Source: Puccinellia tenuiflora (taxonomy: Eukaryota; Streptophyta; Magnoliopsida; Poales; Poaceae). From it: a stretch of DNA of 64,000 nucleotides. The notes under the pieces are model-generated. The model did not search any database. It had not been told where the DNA came from and was given only the letters and a program-made list of their open reading frames with translations. The stretch is from assembly GCA_012064385.1 (NCBI GenBank), contig QRDG01000238.1:604518-668517 (forward strand). Reading direction: 5' to 3'. The first letter of the stretch is position 1. Each line of letters opens with the position of its first letter. A program made the translations under genes and the position numbers. This document shows, piece after piece, positions 42,601-55,654 of the stretch.

Positions 42601-45600
42601 CGGGGCTCCGGAGCATCGGAATCCCACCAAAACCAAGGTGGCGACACTTCATAGGTATAAAGTTGTGGTGATAGGTTTAAATGGCCAAGACCCTACTCCG
42701 AAGTGTGGCCGGCTTCAACCGGGATCAGTTACTCACTAGTAAAGTTTCTGGACTTAGAGGTCGAAACTCCCCCTTCGGGCGAACCCGAGGGAATCTTGTG
42801 ACCACACGGGCTAGATTTTTGGTCTCCCATCTTCCTATGCCCTACCCAAACACAATCAAGAAAAAAGTCCATAGGGTCTACCCTCTTTCGAAGCTGGTCA
42901 AAGGGGTGGACGGTGAATTTTGACTTTTTACATCGGGGTCAGGGTTTCGACGAAACGGTGCTCCGGAGTGTCGGAATCCCACCAAAACCAAGGTGGCGAC
43001 ACTTCATAGGTATAAAGTTGTGGTGAGAGGTTTAAATGGCCAAGATCCTACTCCGGAGTGTGGCCGGTTTCAACCGGGATCAGTTACTCACTAGTAAAGT
43101 TTCTGGACTTAGAGGTCGAAACTCCCCCTTCGGGCGAACCCGAGGGAATCTTGTGACCACACGGGCTAGATTTTTGGTCTCCCATCTTCCTATGCCCTAC
43201 GCAAACACAATCAAGCAAAAAAGTCCACAGGGTCTACCCTCTTTTGATGCTGGTCAAAGGGGTAGACGGTGAAGTTTGACATTTTCCATCGGGGTAAGGG
43301 TTTCGACGAAACGGGGCTCCGGAGCATCGGAATCCCACCAAAACCAATGTGGCGACACTTCGTAGGTATAAAGTTGTGGTGATAGGTTTAAATGGCCAAG
43401 ACCCTACTCCGAAGTGTGGCCGGCTTCAACCGGGATCAGTTACTCACTAGTAAAGTTTGTGGACTTAGAGGTCGAAACTCCCCCTTCGGGCGAACCCGAG
43501 GGAATCTTGTGACCACACGGGCTAGATTTTTGGTCTCCCATCTTCCTATGCCCTACCCAAACACAATCAAGAAAAAAAGTCCATAGGGTCTACCCTCTTT
43601 CGAAGCTGGTCAAAGGGGTGGACGGTGAATTTTGACTTTTTACATCGGGGTCAGGGTTTCGACGAAACGGTGCTCCGGAGTGTCGGAATCCCACCAAAAC
43701 CAAGGTGGCGACACTTCATAGGTATAAAGTTGTGGTGAGAGGTTTAAATGGCCAAGATCCTACTCCGAGTGTGGACGGTTTCAACCGGGATCAGTTACTC
43801 ACTAGTAAAGTTTCTGGACTTAGAGGTCGAAACTCCCCCTTCGGGCGAACCCGAGGCAATCTTGTGACCACACGGGCTAGATTTTTGGTCTCCCATCTTC
43901 CTATGCCCTACGCAAACACAATCAAGCAAAAAAGTCCACAGGGTCTACCCTCTTTCGATGCTGGTCAAAGGGGTAGACGGTGAAGTTTGACATTTTCCAT
44001 CGGGTAAGGGTTTCGACGAAACGGGGCTCCGGAGCATCGGAATCCCACCAAAACCAATGTGGCGACACTTCTTAGGTATAAAGTTGTGGTGATAGGTTTA
44101 AATGGCCAAGACCCTACTCCGAAGTGTGGCCGGCTTCAACCGGGATCAGTTACTCACTAGTAAAGTTTGTGGACTTAGAGGTCGAAACTCCCCCTTCGGG
44201 CGAACCCGAGGGAATCTTGTGACCACACGGGCTAGATTTTTGGTCTCCCATCTTCCTATGCCCTACCCAAACACAATCAAGAAAAAAAGTCCATAGGGTC
44301 TACCCTCTTTCGAAGCTGGTCAAAGGGGTAGACGGTGAATTTTGACTTTTTACATCGGGGTCAGGGTTTCGACGAAACGGTGCTCCGGAGTGTCGGAATC
44401 CCACCAAAACCAAGGTGGCGACACTTCATAGGTATAAAGTTGTGGTGAGAGGTTTAAATGGCCAAGATCCTACTCCGGAGTGTGGACGGTTTCAACCGGG
44501 ATCAGTTACTCACTAGTAAAGTTTCTGGACTTAGAGGTCGAACTCCCCCTTCGGGCGAACCCGAGGCAATCTTGTGACCACACGGGCTAGATTTTTGGTC
44601 TCCCATCTTCCTATGCCCTACGCAAACACAATCAAGCAAAAAAGTCCACAGGGTCTACCCACTTTCGATGCTGGTCAAAGGGGTAGACGGTGAAGTTTGA
44701 CTTTTTCCATCGGGGTAAGGGTTTCGACAAAACGGAGATCCGGAGCGTCGGAATCCCACCAAAACCAATGTGGCGACACTTCGTAGGTATAAAGTTGTGG
44801 TGAGAGGTTTAAATGTCCAAGACCCTACTCCGAAGTGTGGCCGGCTTCAACCGGGATCAGTTACTCACTAGTAAAGTTTTGGACTTAGAGGTCGAAACTC
44901 CCCCTTCGGGCGAACCCGAGGGAATCTTGTGACCACACGGGCTAGATTTTTGGTCTCCCATCTTCCTATGCCCTACCCAAACACAATCAAGAAAAAAAGT
45001 CCATAGGGTCTACCCTCTTTCGAAGCTGGTCAAAGGGGTGGACGGTGAATTTTGACTTTTTACATCGGGGTCAGGGTTTCGACGAAACGGTGCTCCGGAG
45101 TGTCGGAATCCCACCAAAACCAAGGTGGCGACACTTCATAGGTATAAAGTTGTGGTGAGAGGTTTAAATGGCCAAGATCCTACTCCGGAGTGTGGCCGGT
45201 TTCAACCGGGATCAGTTACTCACTAGTAAAGTTTCTGGACTTAGAGGTCGAAACTCCCCCTTCGGGCGAACCCGAGGGAATCTTGTGACCACACGGGCTA
45301 GATTTTTGGTCTCCCATCTTCCTATGCCCTACCCAAACACAATCAAGCAAAAAAGTCCATAGGGTCTACCCTCTTTCGAAGCTGGTCAAAGGGGTGGACG
45401 GTGAATTTTGACTTTTTACATCGGGGTCAGGGTTTCGACGAAACGGTGCTCCGGAGTGTCGGAATCCCACCAAAACCAAGGTGGCGACACTTCATAGGTA
45501 TAAAGTTGTGGTGAGAGGTTTAAATGGCCAAGATCCTACTCCGGAGTGTGGCCGGTTTCAACCGGGATCAGTTACTCACTAGTAAAGTTTCTGGACTTAG

Positions 45601-45879
45601 AGGTCGAAACTCCCCCTTCGGGCGAACCCGAGGGAATCTTGTGACCACACGGGCTAGATTTTTGGTCTCCCATCTTCCTATGCCCTACCCAAACACAATC
45701 AAGCAAAAAAGTCCACAGGGTCTACCCTCTTTTGATGCTGGTCAAAGGGGTAGACGGTGAAGTTTGACCTTTTCCATCGGGGTAAGGGTTTCGACGAAAC
45801 GGGGCTCCGGAGCATCGGAATCCCACCAAAACCAAGGTGGCGACACTTCGTAGGTATAAAGTTGTGGTGATAGGTTTAA

Positions 45880-48800
45880 ATGGCCAAGACCCTACTCCGA
45901 AGGGTGGCCGACTTCAACCGGGATCAGTTACTCACTAGTAAAGTTTGTGGACTTAGAGGTCGAAACTCCCCCTTCGGGCGAACCCGAGGGAATCTTGTGA
46001 CCACACGGGCTAGATTTTTGGTCTCCCATCTTCCTATGCCCTACCCAAACACAATCAAGAAAAAAAGTCCATAGGGTCTACCCTCTTTCGAAGCTGGTCA
46101 AAGGGGTGGACGGTGAATTTTGACTTTTTACATCGGGGTCAGGGTTTCGACGAAACGGTGCTCCGGAGTGTCGGAATCCCACCAAAACCAAGGTGGCGAC
46201 ACTTCATAGGTATAAAGTTGTGGTGAGAGGTTTAAATGTCCAAGATCCTACTCCGGAGTGTGGCCGGTTACAACCGGGATCAGTTACTCACTAGTAAAGT
46301 TTCTGGACTTAGAGGTCGAAACTCCCCCTTCGGGCGAACCCGAGGGAATCTTGTGACCACACGGGCTAGATTTTTGGTCTCCCATCTTCCTATGCCCTAC
46401 GCAAACACAATCAAGCAAAAAAGTCCACAGGGTCTACCCTCTTTTGATGCTGGTCAAAGGGGTAGACGGTGAAGTTTGACATTTTCCATCGGAGTAAGGG
46501 TTTCGACGAAACGGGGCTCCGGAGCATCGGAATCCCACCAAAACCAATGTGGCGACACTTCTTAGGTATAAAGTTGTGGTGATAGGTTTAAATGGCCAAG
46601 ACCCTACTCCGAAGTGTGGCCGGCTTCAACTGGGATCAGTTACTCACTAGTAAAGATTGTGGACTTAGAGGTCGAAACTCCCCCTTCGGGCGAACCCGAG
46701 GGAATCTTGTGACCACACGGGCTAGATTTTTGGTCTCCCATCTTCCTATGCCCAACCCAAACACAATCAAGAAAAAAAGTCCATAAGGTCTACCCTCTTT
46801 CGAATCTGGTCAAAGGGGTAAACGGTGAATTTTGACTTTTTACATCGGGGTCAGGGTTTCGACGAAACGGTGCTCCGGAGTGTCGGAATCCCACCAAAAC
46901 CAAGGTGGCGACACTTCATAGGTATAAAGTTGTGGTGAGAGGTTTAAATGGCCAAGATCCTACTCCGGAGTGTGGACGGTTTCAACCGGGATCAGTTACT
47001 CACTAGTAAAGTTTCTGGACTTAGAGGTCGAACTCCCCCTTCGGGCGAACCCGAGGCAATCTTGTGACCACACGGGCTAGATTTTTGGTCTCCCATCTTC
47101 CTCTGCCCTACGCAAACACAATCAAGCAAAAAAGTCCACAGGGTCTACCCTCTTTCGATGCTGGTCAAAGGGGTAGACGGTGAAGTTTGACATGTTCCAT
47201 CGGGGTAAGGGTTTCGACGAAACGGGGCTCCGGAGCATCGGAATCCCACCAAAACCAATGTGGCGACACTTCGTAGGTATAAAGTTGTGGTGATAGGTTT
47301 AAATGGCCAAGACCCTACTCTGAAGTGTGGCCGGCTTCAACCGGGATCAGTTACTCACTAGTAAAGTTTGTGGACTTAGAGGTCGAAACTCCCCCTTCGG
47401 GCGAACCCGAGGGAATCTTGTGACCACACGGGCTAGATTTTTTGTCTCCCATCTTCCTATGCCCAACCCAAACACAATCAAGAAAAAAAGTCCATAGGGT
47501 CTACCCTCTTTCGAAGCTGGTCAAAGGGGTGGACGGTGAATTTTGACTTTTTACATCGGGGTCAGGGTTTCGACGAAACGGTGCTCCGGAGTGTCGGAAT
47601 CCCACCAAAACCAAGGTGGCGACACTTCATAGGTATAAAGTTGTGGTGAGAGGTTTAAATGTCCAAGATCCTACTCCGGAGTGTGGCCGGTTACAACCGG
47701 GATCAGTTACTCACTAGTAAAGTTTCTGGACTTAGAGGTCGAAACTCCCCCTTCGGGCGAACCCGAGGGAATCTTGTGACCACACGGGCTAGATTTTTGG
47801 TCTCCCATCTTCCTATGCCCTACGCAAACACAATCAAGCAAAAAAGTCCACAGGGTCTACCCTCTTTTGATGCTGGTCAAAGGGGTAGACGGTGAAGTTT
47901 GACATTTTCCATCGGAGTAAGGGTTTCGACGAAACGGGGCTCCGGAGCATCGGAATCCCACCAAAACCAATGTGGCGACACTTCTTAGGTATAAAGTTGT
48001 GGTGAGAGGTTTAAATGTCCAAGACCCTACTCCGAAGTGTGGCCGGCTTCAACCGGGATCAGTTACTCACTAGTAAAGTTTCTGGACTTAGAGGTCGAAA
48101 CTCCCCCTTCGGGCGAACCCGAGGGAATCTTGTGACCACACGGGCTAGATTTTTGGTCTCCCATCTTCCTATGCCCAACCCAAACACAATCAAGAAAAAA
48201 AGTCCATAAGGTCTACCCTCTTTCGAATCTGGTCAAAGGGGTAAACGGTGAATTTTGACTTTTTACATCGGGGTCAGGGTTTCGACGAAACGGTGCTCCG
48301 GAGTGTCGGAATCCCACCAAAACCAAGGTGGCGACACTTCATAGGTATAAAGTTGTGGTGAGAGGTTTAAATGGCCAAGATCCTACTCCGGAGTGTGGAC
48401 GGTTTCAACCGGGATCAGTTACTCACTAGTAAAGTTTCTGGACTTAGAGGTCGAACTCCCCCTTCGGGCGAACCCGAGGCAATCTTGTGACCACACGGGC
48501 TAGATTTTTGGTCTCCCATCTTCCTATGCCCTACGCAAACACAATCAAGCAAAAAAGTCCACAGGGTCTACCCTCTTTCGATGCTGGTCAAAGGGGTAGA
48601 CGGTGAAGTTTGACATTTTCCATCGGGGTAAGGGTTTCGACGAAACGGGGCTCCGGAGCATCGGAATCCCACCAAAACCAATGTGGCGACACTTCGTAGG
48701 TATAAAGTTGTGGTGATAGGTTTAAATGGCCAAGACCCTACTCCGAAGGGTGGCCGACTTCAACCGGGATCAGTTACTCACTAGTAAAGTTTGTGGACTT

Positions 48801-51571
48801 AGAGGTCGAAACTCCCCCTTCGGGCGAACCCAAGGGAATCTTGTGACCACACGGGCTAGATTTTTGGTCTCCCATCTTCCTATGCCCTACCCAAACACAA
48901 TCAAGCAAAAAAGTCCATAGGGTCTACCCTCTTTCGAAGCTGGTACAAAGGGGTGGACGGTAAATTTTGACTTTTTACATCGGGGTTAGGGTTTCGACGA
49001 AACGGTGCTCCGGAGTGTCGGAATCCCACCAAAACCAAGGTGGCGACACTTCATAGGTATAAAGTTGTGGTGAGAGGTTTAAATGGCCAAGATCCTACTC
49101 CGGAGTGTGGCCGGTTTCAACCGGGATCAGTTACTCACTAGTAAAGTTTCTGGACTTAGAGGTCGAAACTCCCCCTTCGGGCGAACCCGAGGGAATCTTG
49201 TGACCACACGGGCTAGATTTTTGGTCTCCCATCTTCCTATGCCCTACACAAACACAATCAAGCAAAAAACTCCACAGGGTCTACCCTCTTTTGATGCTGG
49301 TCAAAGGGGTAGACGGTGAAGTTTGACATTTTCCATCGGGGTAAGGGTTTCGACAAAACGGGGCTCCGGAGCATCGGAATCCCACCAAAACCAATGTGGC
49401 GACACTTCGTATGTATAAAGTTGTGGTGATAGGTTTAAATGGCCAAGACCCTACTCCGAAGTGTGGCCGGCTTCAACCGGGATCAGTTACTCACTAGTAA
49501 AGTTTGTGGACTTAGAGGTCGAAACTCCCCCTTCGGGCGAACCCGAGGGAATCTTGTGACCACACGGGCTAGATTTTTGGTCTCCCATCTTCCTATGCCC
49601 TACCCAAACACAATCAAGAAAAAAAGTCCATAGGGTCTACCCTCTTTCGAAGCTGGTCAAAGGGGTGAACGGTGAATATTGACTTTTTACATCGGGGTCA
49701 GGGTTTCGACGAAACGGTGCTCCGGAGTGTCGGAATCCCACCAAAACCAAGGTGGCGACACTTCATAGGTATAAAGTTGTGGTGAGAGGTTTAAATGGCC
49801 AAGATCCTACTCCGGAGTGTGGACGGTTTCAACCGGGATCAGTTACTCACTAGTAAAGTTTCTGGACTTAGAGGTCGAACTCCCCCTTCGGGCGAACCCG
49901 AGGCAATCTTGTGACCACACGGGCTAGATTTTTGGTCTCCCATCTTCCTCCTGCCCTACGCAAACACAATCAAGCAAAAAAGTCCACAGGGTCTACCCTC
50001 TTTCGATGCTGGTCAAAGGGGTAGACGGTGAAGTTTGACATGTTCCATCGGGGTAAGGGTTTCGACGAAACGGGGCTCCGGAGCATCGGAATCCCACCAA
50101 AACCAATGTGGCGACACTTCGTAGGTATAAAGTTGTGGTGATAGGTTTAAATGGCCAAGACCCTACTCTGAAGTGTGGCCGGCTTCAACCGGGATCAGTT
50201 ACTCACTAGTAAAGTTTGTGGACTTAGAGGTCGAAACTCCCCCTTCGGGCGAACCCGAGGGAATCTTGTGACCACACGGGGTAGATTTTTTGTCTCCCAT
50301 CTTCCTATGCCCAACCCAAACACAATCAAGAAAAAAAGTCCATAGGGTCTACCCTCTTTCGAAGCTGGTCAAAGGGGTGGACGGTGAATTTTGACTTTTT
50401 ACACCGGGGTCAGGGTTTCGACGAAACGGTGCTCCGGAGTGTCGGAATCCCACCAAAACCAAGGTGGAGACACTTCATAGGTATAAAGATGTGGTGAGAG
50501 GTTTAAATGGCCAAGATCCTACTCCGGAGTGTGGACAGTTTCAACCGGGATCAGTTACTCACTAGTAAAGTTTCTAGACTTAGAGGTCGAACTCCCCCTT
50601 CGGGCGAACCCGAGGCAATCTTGTGACCACACGGGCTAGATTTTTGGTCTCCCATCTTCCTATGCCCTACGCAAACACAATCAAGCAAAAAAGTCCACAG
50701 GGTCTACCCTCTTTCGATGCTGGTCAAAGGGGTAGACGGTGAAGTTTGACATTTTCCATCGGGGTAAGGGTTTCGACGAAACGGGGCTCCGGAGCATCGG
50801 AATCCCACCAAAACCAATGTGGCGACACTTCGTAGGTATAAAGTTGTGGTGATAGGTTTAAATGGCCAAGACCCTACTCCGAAGTGTGGCCGGCTTCAAC
50901 CGGGATCAGTTACTCACTAGTAAAGTTTGTGGACTTAGAGGTTGAAACTCCCCCTTCGGGCGAACCCGAGGGAATCTTGTGACCACACGGGCTAGATTTT
51001 TGGTCTCCCATCTTCCTATGCCCTACCCAAACACAATCAAGAAAAAAAGGCCATAGGGTCTACCCTCTTTCGAAGCTGGTCAAAGGGGTGGACGGTGAAT
51101 TTTGACTTTTTACATCGGGGTCAGGGTTTCGACGAAACGGTGCTCCGGAGTGTCGGAATCCCACCAAAACCAAGGTGGCGACACTTCATAGGTATAAAGT
51201 TGTGGTGAGAGGTTTAAATGGCCAAGATCGTACTCCGGAGTGTGGACGGCTTCAACCTGGATCAGTTACTCACTAGTAAAGTTTCTGGACTTAGAGGTGG
51301 AACTACCCCTTCGGGCGAACCCGAGGGAATCTTGTGACCACACGGGCTAGATTTTTGGTCTCCCATCTTCCTATGCCCTACCCAAACACAATCAAGAAAA
51401 AAAGTCCATAGGGTCTACCCTCTTTCGAAGCTGGTCAAAGGGGTGGACAGTGAATTTTGACTTTTTACATCGGGGTCAGGGTTTCGACGAAACGGTGCTC
51501 CGGAGTGTCGGAATCCCACCAAAACCAAGGTGGCGACACTTCATAGGTATAAAGTTGTGGTGAGAGGTTTA
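45880..51571 (+). repeat. Eight-unit higher-order repeat (2846 bp) built on an A/B dimer
   Basis: The marker gaagggtggccgacttc is at 45880 and 48726. The markers catgttccatcgg and ttttttgtctccc also recur at the same offset (about 47190 and 50040; 47446 and 50287). Underneath is an alternation of two unit types: A (gatcctactccgg, gcaaacac, gaagtttgac, aatgtggcgacacttcg) and B (gaccctactccgaag, ccaaacac, gaattttgac, aaggtggcgacacttca). Confidence 0.85.
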
Positions 51572-51583
51572 AATGGCCAAGAT

Positions 51584-54500
51584 TGTAATGCCCAGGGTTT
51601 TCCCCAAATTAGATTTTGCTTGTTTTTCTTTTTGCATCACCATGACATCAGCATCATGGCATCGCATATTTTTGGCAACAAAATTATTTTTATTAAACCC
51701 TATTTTATTTTTCTAAAATTGGCGGAAAATAATTTTAATCGAGACGGTCGTCTCCGTTTTCTAAAATTAAATTGCCAAAATTGTTTGCAAAAGAAAATGT
51801 TTTGAGTATTGCGAGAGAGTAGCCCAGCTAGCTAGGCCCAAAAGCCCAGCTAAGCAAACCCTAGAGCAAACCCTAATCCAGTCTCTGGTGTTTTCCTTTC
51901 CCACCCCCTGCCTCTTGCAGCCACCCTCCTCTTTTTCTTTCTTTTCCTGTCCGGGCCCTTCCACCTTGCTTTCTGGTCCTTTCCTTTTGCAATCGGGCCC
52001 CTGACCCTATCCTCTCCTTCTCTTTTTCTCTCTCCTTCTCTCCCCGTGTTCTTCCTCTACCCGGCCCGAGCTCCTACTCCTCTCCTCCCCGACGCACACA
52101 CACCAGCACCTCCGGCTCGATCCCCTCACCCCCCCGGCGCCTTCCTCCCTTTCCCACACCCTCTGCTCCGAGCTCCTCTCCCGTCCCTCGCCCTGGCGCA
52201 CCCGTGTTGCTCTCCGGCCCGCGCCTCTCGTCCCGACCCCGCCTCTGCTCGCCGTCGACCACACGCGCCTCGCGCCGCCGGCCGCTCCTCACCTCCTTCC
52301 TGCGCCGCTCCACTCCACGCTCACCTCCCTCCTCTCCACCTCCGGCTCCCTCTCCGGCCGGCCACCACCTCTCTCCACCGCGGCCGTCCCCTTCCCTCTC
52401 TTTCTTCTGGCGCCAGCACCTGCTCCGGCCCGAGCCGACCTCCTCCGACTCGGCCATCGCCGCCGGCCTCCCTCCTGCTGCCCCGGCCGGCCTTCCCCGC
52501 CATGGCCTGCGCCACCTCCACGAGCTCCTCTCCCTGTCGCCTTTCCCCTCCCTGCATCCAGCTCATGCCCGTGGTGCTGCTGCTCCCGCCTCCGACCGTG
52601 ACCCTACCCTGCTGGCTGCTACTGCTCTCTGCGTGTCTCCGATTTTGGTTCCCCGATGAGTTCCCCGTGTCGTGGATGTCTCTGTTTCCGTCCCCGGCGC
52701 TGTCTCCCCGTTTTTCCCCGATGCCGTGACCGGTTCCCCGATCTCGTTCCCCGTTGTCCCGACGTCTCCGTGTGCCCGGCGTCTCCCGGCTCCCTGCCGT
52801 GTTCCGTTCCCGACGGGAAAGTTTCCCGATCCCGTGTTTCCATCCCCGTTCCTGATCCCCGGTACCGTGAAGCCCAAAAGTTCCCCGATTCCGTTCCCGT
52901 CGTGAAGCTTCCCCGACGCTCCGTGAACGACTACCACGACGATCGTGGATACGACAAGGACTGCTTCCACGATGACCGTGAAGCGTGCAGCGACAAGATC
53001 TTCCCCCGACTGGAACCGCCAAGTTCTCCGCTTCATTGTGTTTTGTGTTGGCCGCCTTCGAGCGTGTCTTGAAGACCCCGATGTCGTGATCCCCGACACC
53101 GTGGACCCCGGATGACCCCGAAGACGGAACGCCAAGTTCTGCAACCCCGACATCCCGAGTACGACTACTTCCACGACGTCGACTACCTCGACTACTCCGA
53201 CTCCGGAACGACTACTTCCACTACATCGACTACTTCGACTACATCGACCACTTCCTCTCCGAATCCGAAGTTCCTCGTTTCCGATGTGCGACCCCAACCC
53301 TAAACCCCTATATGCCATATATATGCGATATCTTATAAAATCATGCATGCTTAATTAACATCGCACCTTTATCCATTTAGTCAAATTAAATCAATTTAAT
53401 TATGGGATTTGTCCGGTGCATTTATATTTTGCACCGATTCCATTTAAAATGCTTTGCCATGTGTTAGGGAATAAAACTGGACAACCTTTAATTTGTCATG
53501 CATCATGTCATCAACATGCCGATTCTTTTGCCGTAGTAGTAAAATGCATCTTTTATGTTTCCGGTGTTCGTTGCTTCTTCGGGAATAGGACGTTGAGTTG
53601 ATGTGAGCAACGACAGGTTCTGCTACCTCTACTGGATTGCAGGCAAGTGATACTCCCTTGCTATCTTTGCTTGTTTTCTGTCTCTTACTCGTCCTATCTT
53701 TTGTTCCTTGCTAGCCTTATGTCACGATGCTTGTGTCTCGATCCTATATGCATGTTTCCCTTGCAGCCATGATATGCCCCCACCCCCACATCCTATTACC
53801 ATGTTGCTTGTTTACCTTGTTAGCCTTGCGAGTCCTAGTGCATGCTTAGGTGCCTTGCTTCAGTACTGTTATCTTTTTGTCTAGTCTTGTTGATAACATG
53901 GTAGTTAGGCTCAACTAAAATGGTAATCTTTAATTTCTGTTGCAATGGGAATAACATAATAAAGATAAGGCACCGGCGGAAGGCCAATCGTGGCGTTTTG
54001 TTCTGCTAGTGTCGCCTAGGACCCGAGTTCTTTTCCGCTGATCCAAGACTGAGCGCACTAACCACATGTGGGAGTTCTATGGGCCTCCCCGCAATCTATT
54101 ACCGGATCCTCAAACTTGTCCAGGATGCCACAAGTAGTTCAGGTGTTTCAGTAGGTCTTGCGGCACGTGGCGTTTACCGCATGTGGAAGGAGGGCAATCG
54201 TATGAGTGTTCCTCCCGACACCGTCCTCGCACCGGTTAGGCCCACCTCGAAGCTTCGGCCGGACTCTCAAGGTGGATCAGACCTAGCTAGGTGGCTCCCT
54301 GGACTTGTTTGTAGAGAAGGGAAGTATTGCGTCGAAACCTCCACCGGTACACCTCTAAGCGAGAGTTTCGATGCGTGTGGGTTCATTGGTGCATCCCTGC
54401 AGGGTGAAATCTTTTTGAAAAGCCGTGTCCGTGGTTATGGATGACTTGGTGAAATGCGCTGGCTAAAAAGATCATAGACAACTTGCACCTTATAATGATA

Positions 54501-55211
54501 ATAACTTGACTAGTAAGATAGATTACATGAATAATAATTTGATTAAAACTTGTCCACCGTGTGAGTGCCCGGACTTCTTCCTCGTGGGTCGAGGATACGA
54601 GGGAGTCGTTTTAGGGCGGGTTTGTTTGGTGTGTAGTATAGTTGGCTCCTCATGCGCTCTCTTACCTTGTCTCTGATAGACGGAAGTTGTAGCGTGTATC
54701 TATAAGTTGTTAGTGCTGCTTGCCACCTCAATCGCTAACCCTCTTTCCCCGGAATTCCAGCTTTGATATCTTGTGAGTATTACTTGCCAGTACTGTTTAT
54801 AGTACTGACCCCTTCGGGGCTGCTATTCCAATGCAGCCAAACAGGTTTGAAGTCTGACGATGTTAGCTTGGGAATCCCTCCGGCTTGGCCTGGGCAGGGA
54901 TATGGTGCCTTCGTTTATCTTCAGGACTCTTAGTCCGATTTGTTTCTTGTCCGTAGTCGGACGCTACCCGCTTCCGTTGTTATTTTGGATCTTTGTATTG
55001 TATCTTTGCTCTTGACTCTGTGAGTCGTTGTTGTATATATGTTCTTTTGTGGGTTCCATCGAGAACTATTGTAATGTTATCACAATTCCACCCGCATAAC
55101 GTGTGTGTTGCGACCTGCACGTTATGCCTGGTGGGCGTCCTTTAGGATCGTTATTATGCGGATTTGGCCGGATCGCTACAATCTGCATAGTACCGATCTT
55201 GGGGCGTTACA
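51584..55211 (+). repeat. 5' LTR of element 3
   Basis: AT-rich start with an inverted repeat gagacggtcgtctc near 51741, then a plant telo-box aaaccctaa (51868-51876), a CT-rich tract (51890-52060), about 1.2 kb of C-rich sequence with iterated ttccccg-type motifs, a short tandem of cgactac triplet-like repeats (53155-53260), and an AT-rich right half. Open frames here (for example 52046-52729 and 54079-54444) match no protein I know and appear in both LTRs, so they are not claimed as genes. Confidence 0.92.
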
Positions 55212-55654
55212 AAGTGGTATCAGAGCTCTGGTTTTTCGATACCCCGCTGGTCCAGTCTGCCTGTAGGATACCCTAGCTAATGGTCGTTGTTTGTAGAGTG
55301 TCCAAACTATTTTACTAAAAATTAATTGAAAAGATCTCAATAGGACTCTTGTTTATTCCTTATCCCTCTGCTATTCCCCCTCTTAACTTTGTGTGATTTA
55401 AATCTTCTCTCTTATCTATCTTCCGGTTATAGCATCTACGTGGGTTGGACGATCTCTTGCCTTTTTACCTAATAGGTTCGATCTTCGGAAGGATCCCGAC
55501 AGACAGTCATCGCCATCGATGTGAGCAAGAATCTCTTGTTAGTGGTGTCGAGAAGATCAACATGGTGTGAGAAGATTCGATAGAATAACTTCCTCTTCTT
55601 CTCCCCGATGGTAGCGTGGATCTCGGGGCGAGATCCCTTGTTAGTGGTGTCGGT
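55212..55654 (+). other. Short interior of element 3
   Basis: 443 bp with no coding. It starts with a primer site, tggtatcagagc (55215-55226). It ends ttagtggtgtcggt, which is not purine-rich, so no polypurine tract adjoins the 3' LTR. cttgttagtggtgtcg occurs twice (about 55533 and 55636), the second time just before the LTR, a pattern left by deletion between short repeats. Confidence 0.85.
55215..55226 (+). other. Primer binding site of element 3
   Basis: tggtatcagagc, complementary to initiator tRNA-Met, three bases after the LTR end. The sequence is identical to the site of element 1. Confidence 0.9.

Larger units (their letters stand above)
30123..51583 (+). repeat. 356 bp satellite, block 2 (about 60 units)
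   Basis: Head-to-tail units of about 356 bp (for example unit starts at 45168, 45524, 45880, 46236 and 46592, each 356 apart). A subset has a deletion of about 20 bp (cagcaaaaccagatata, near 30955, 31996, 34826 and 39070). Units near 30-33 kb are diverse, while those from 40 to 51.5 kb are nearly uniform. An open frame of 64 to 80 codons beginning ATGGCCAAG recurs in most units, but 356 is not a multiple of three and many units break it. Confidence 0.95.

Noticed and set aside
45788..45806. CENP-B-box-like sequence in the satellite (TTCG...CGGG)
   Set aside because: The spacing between TTCG and CGGG is six bases, not the seven of the canonical box, and about half of the units have CGGTG. Plants are not known to use this box, so the resemblance is treated as chance.
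51868..51876. Interstitial telomere repeat
   Set aside because: Only single copies of aaaccctaa occur, not tandem TTTAGGG. The telo-box promoter element is the better reading.
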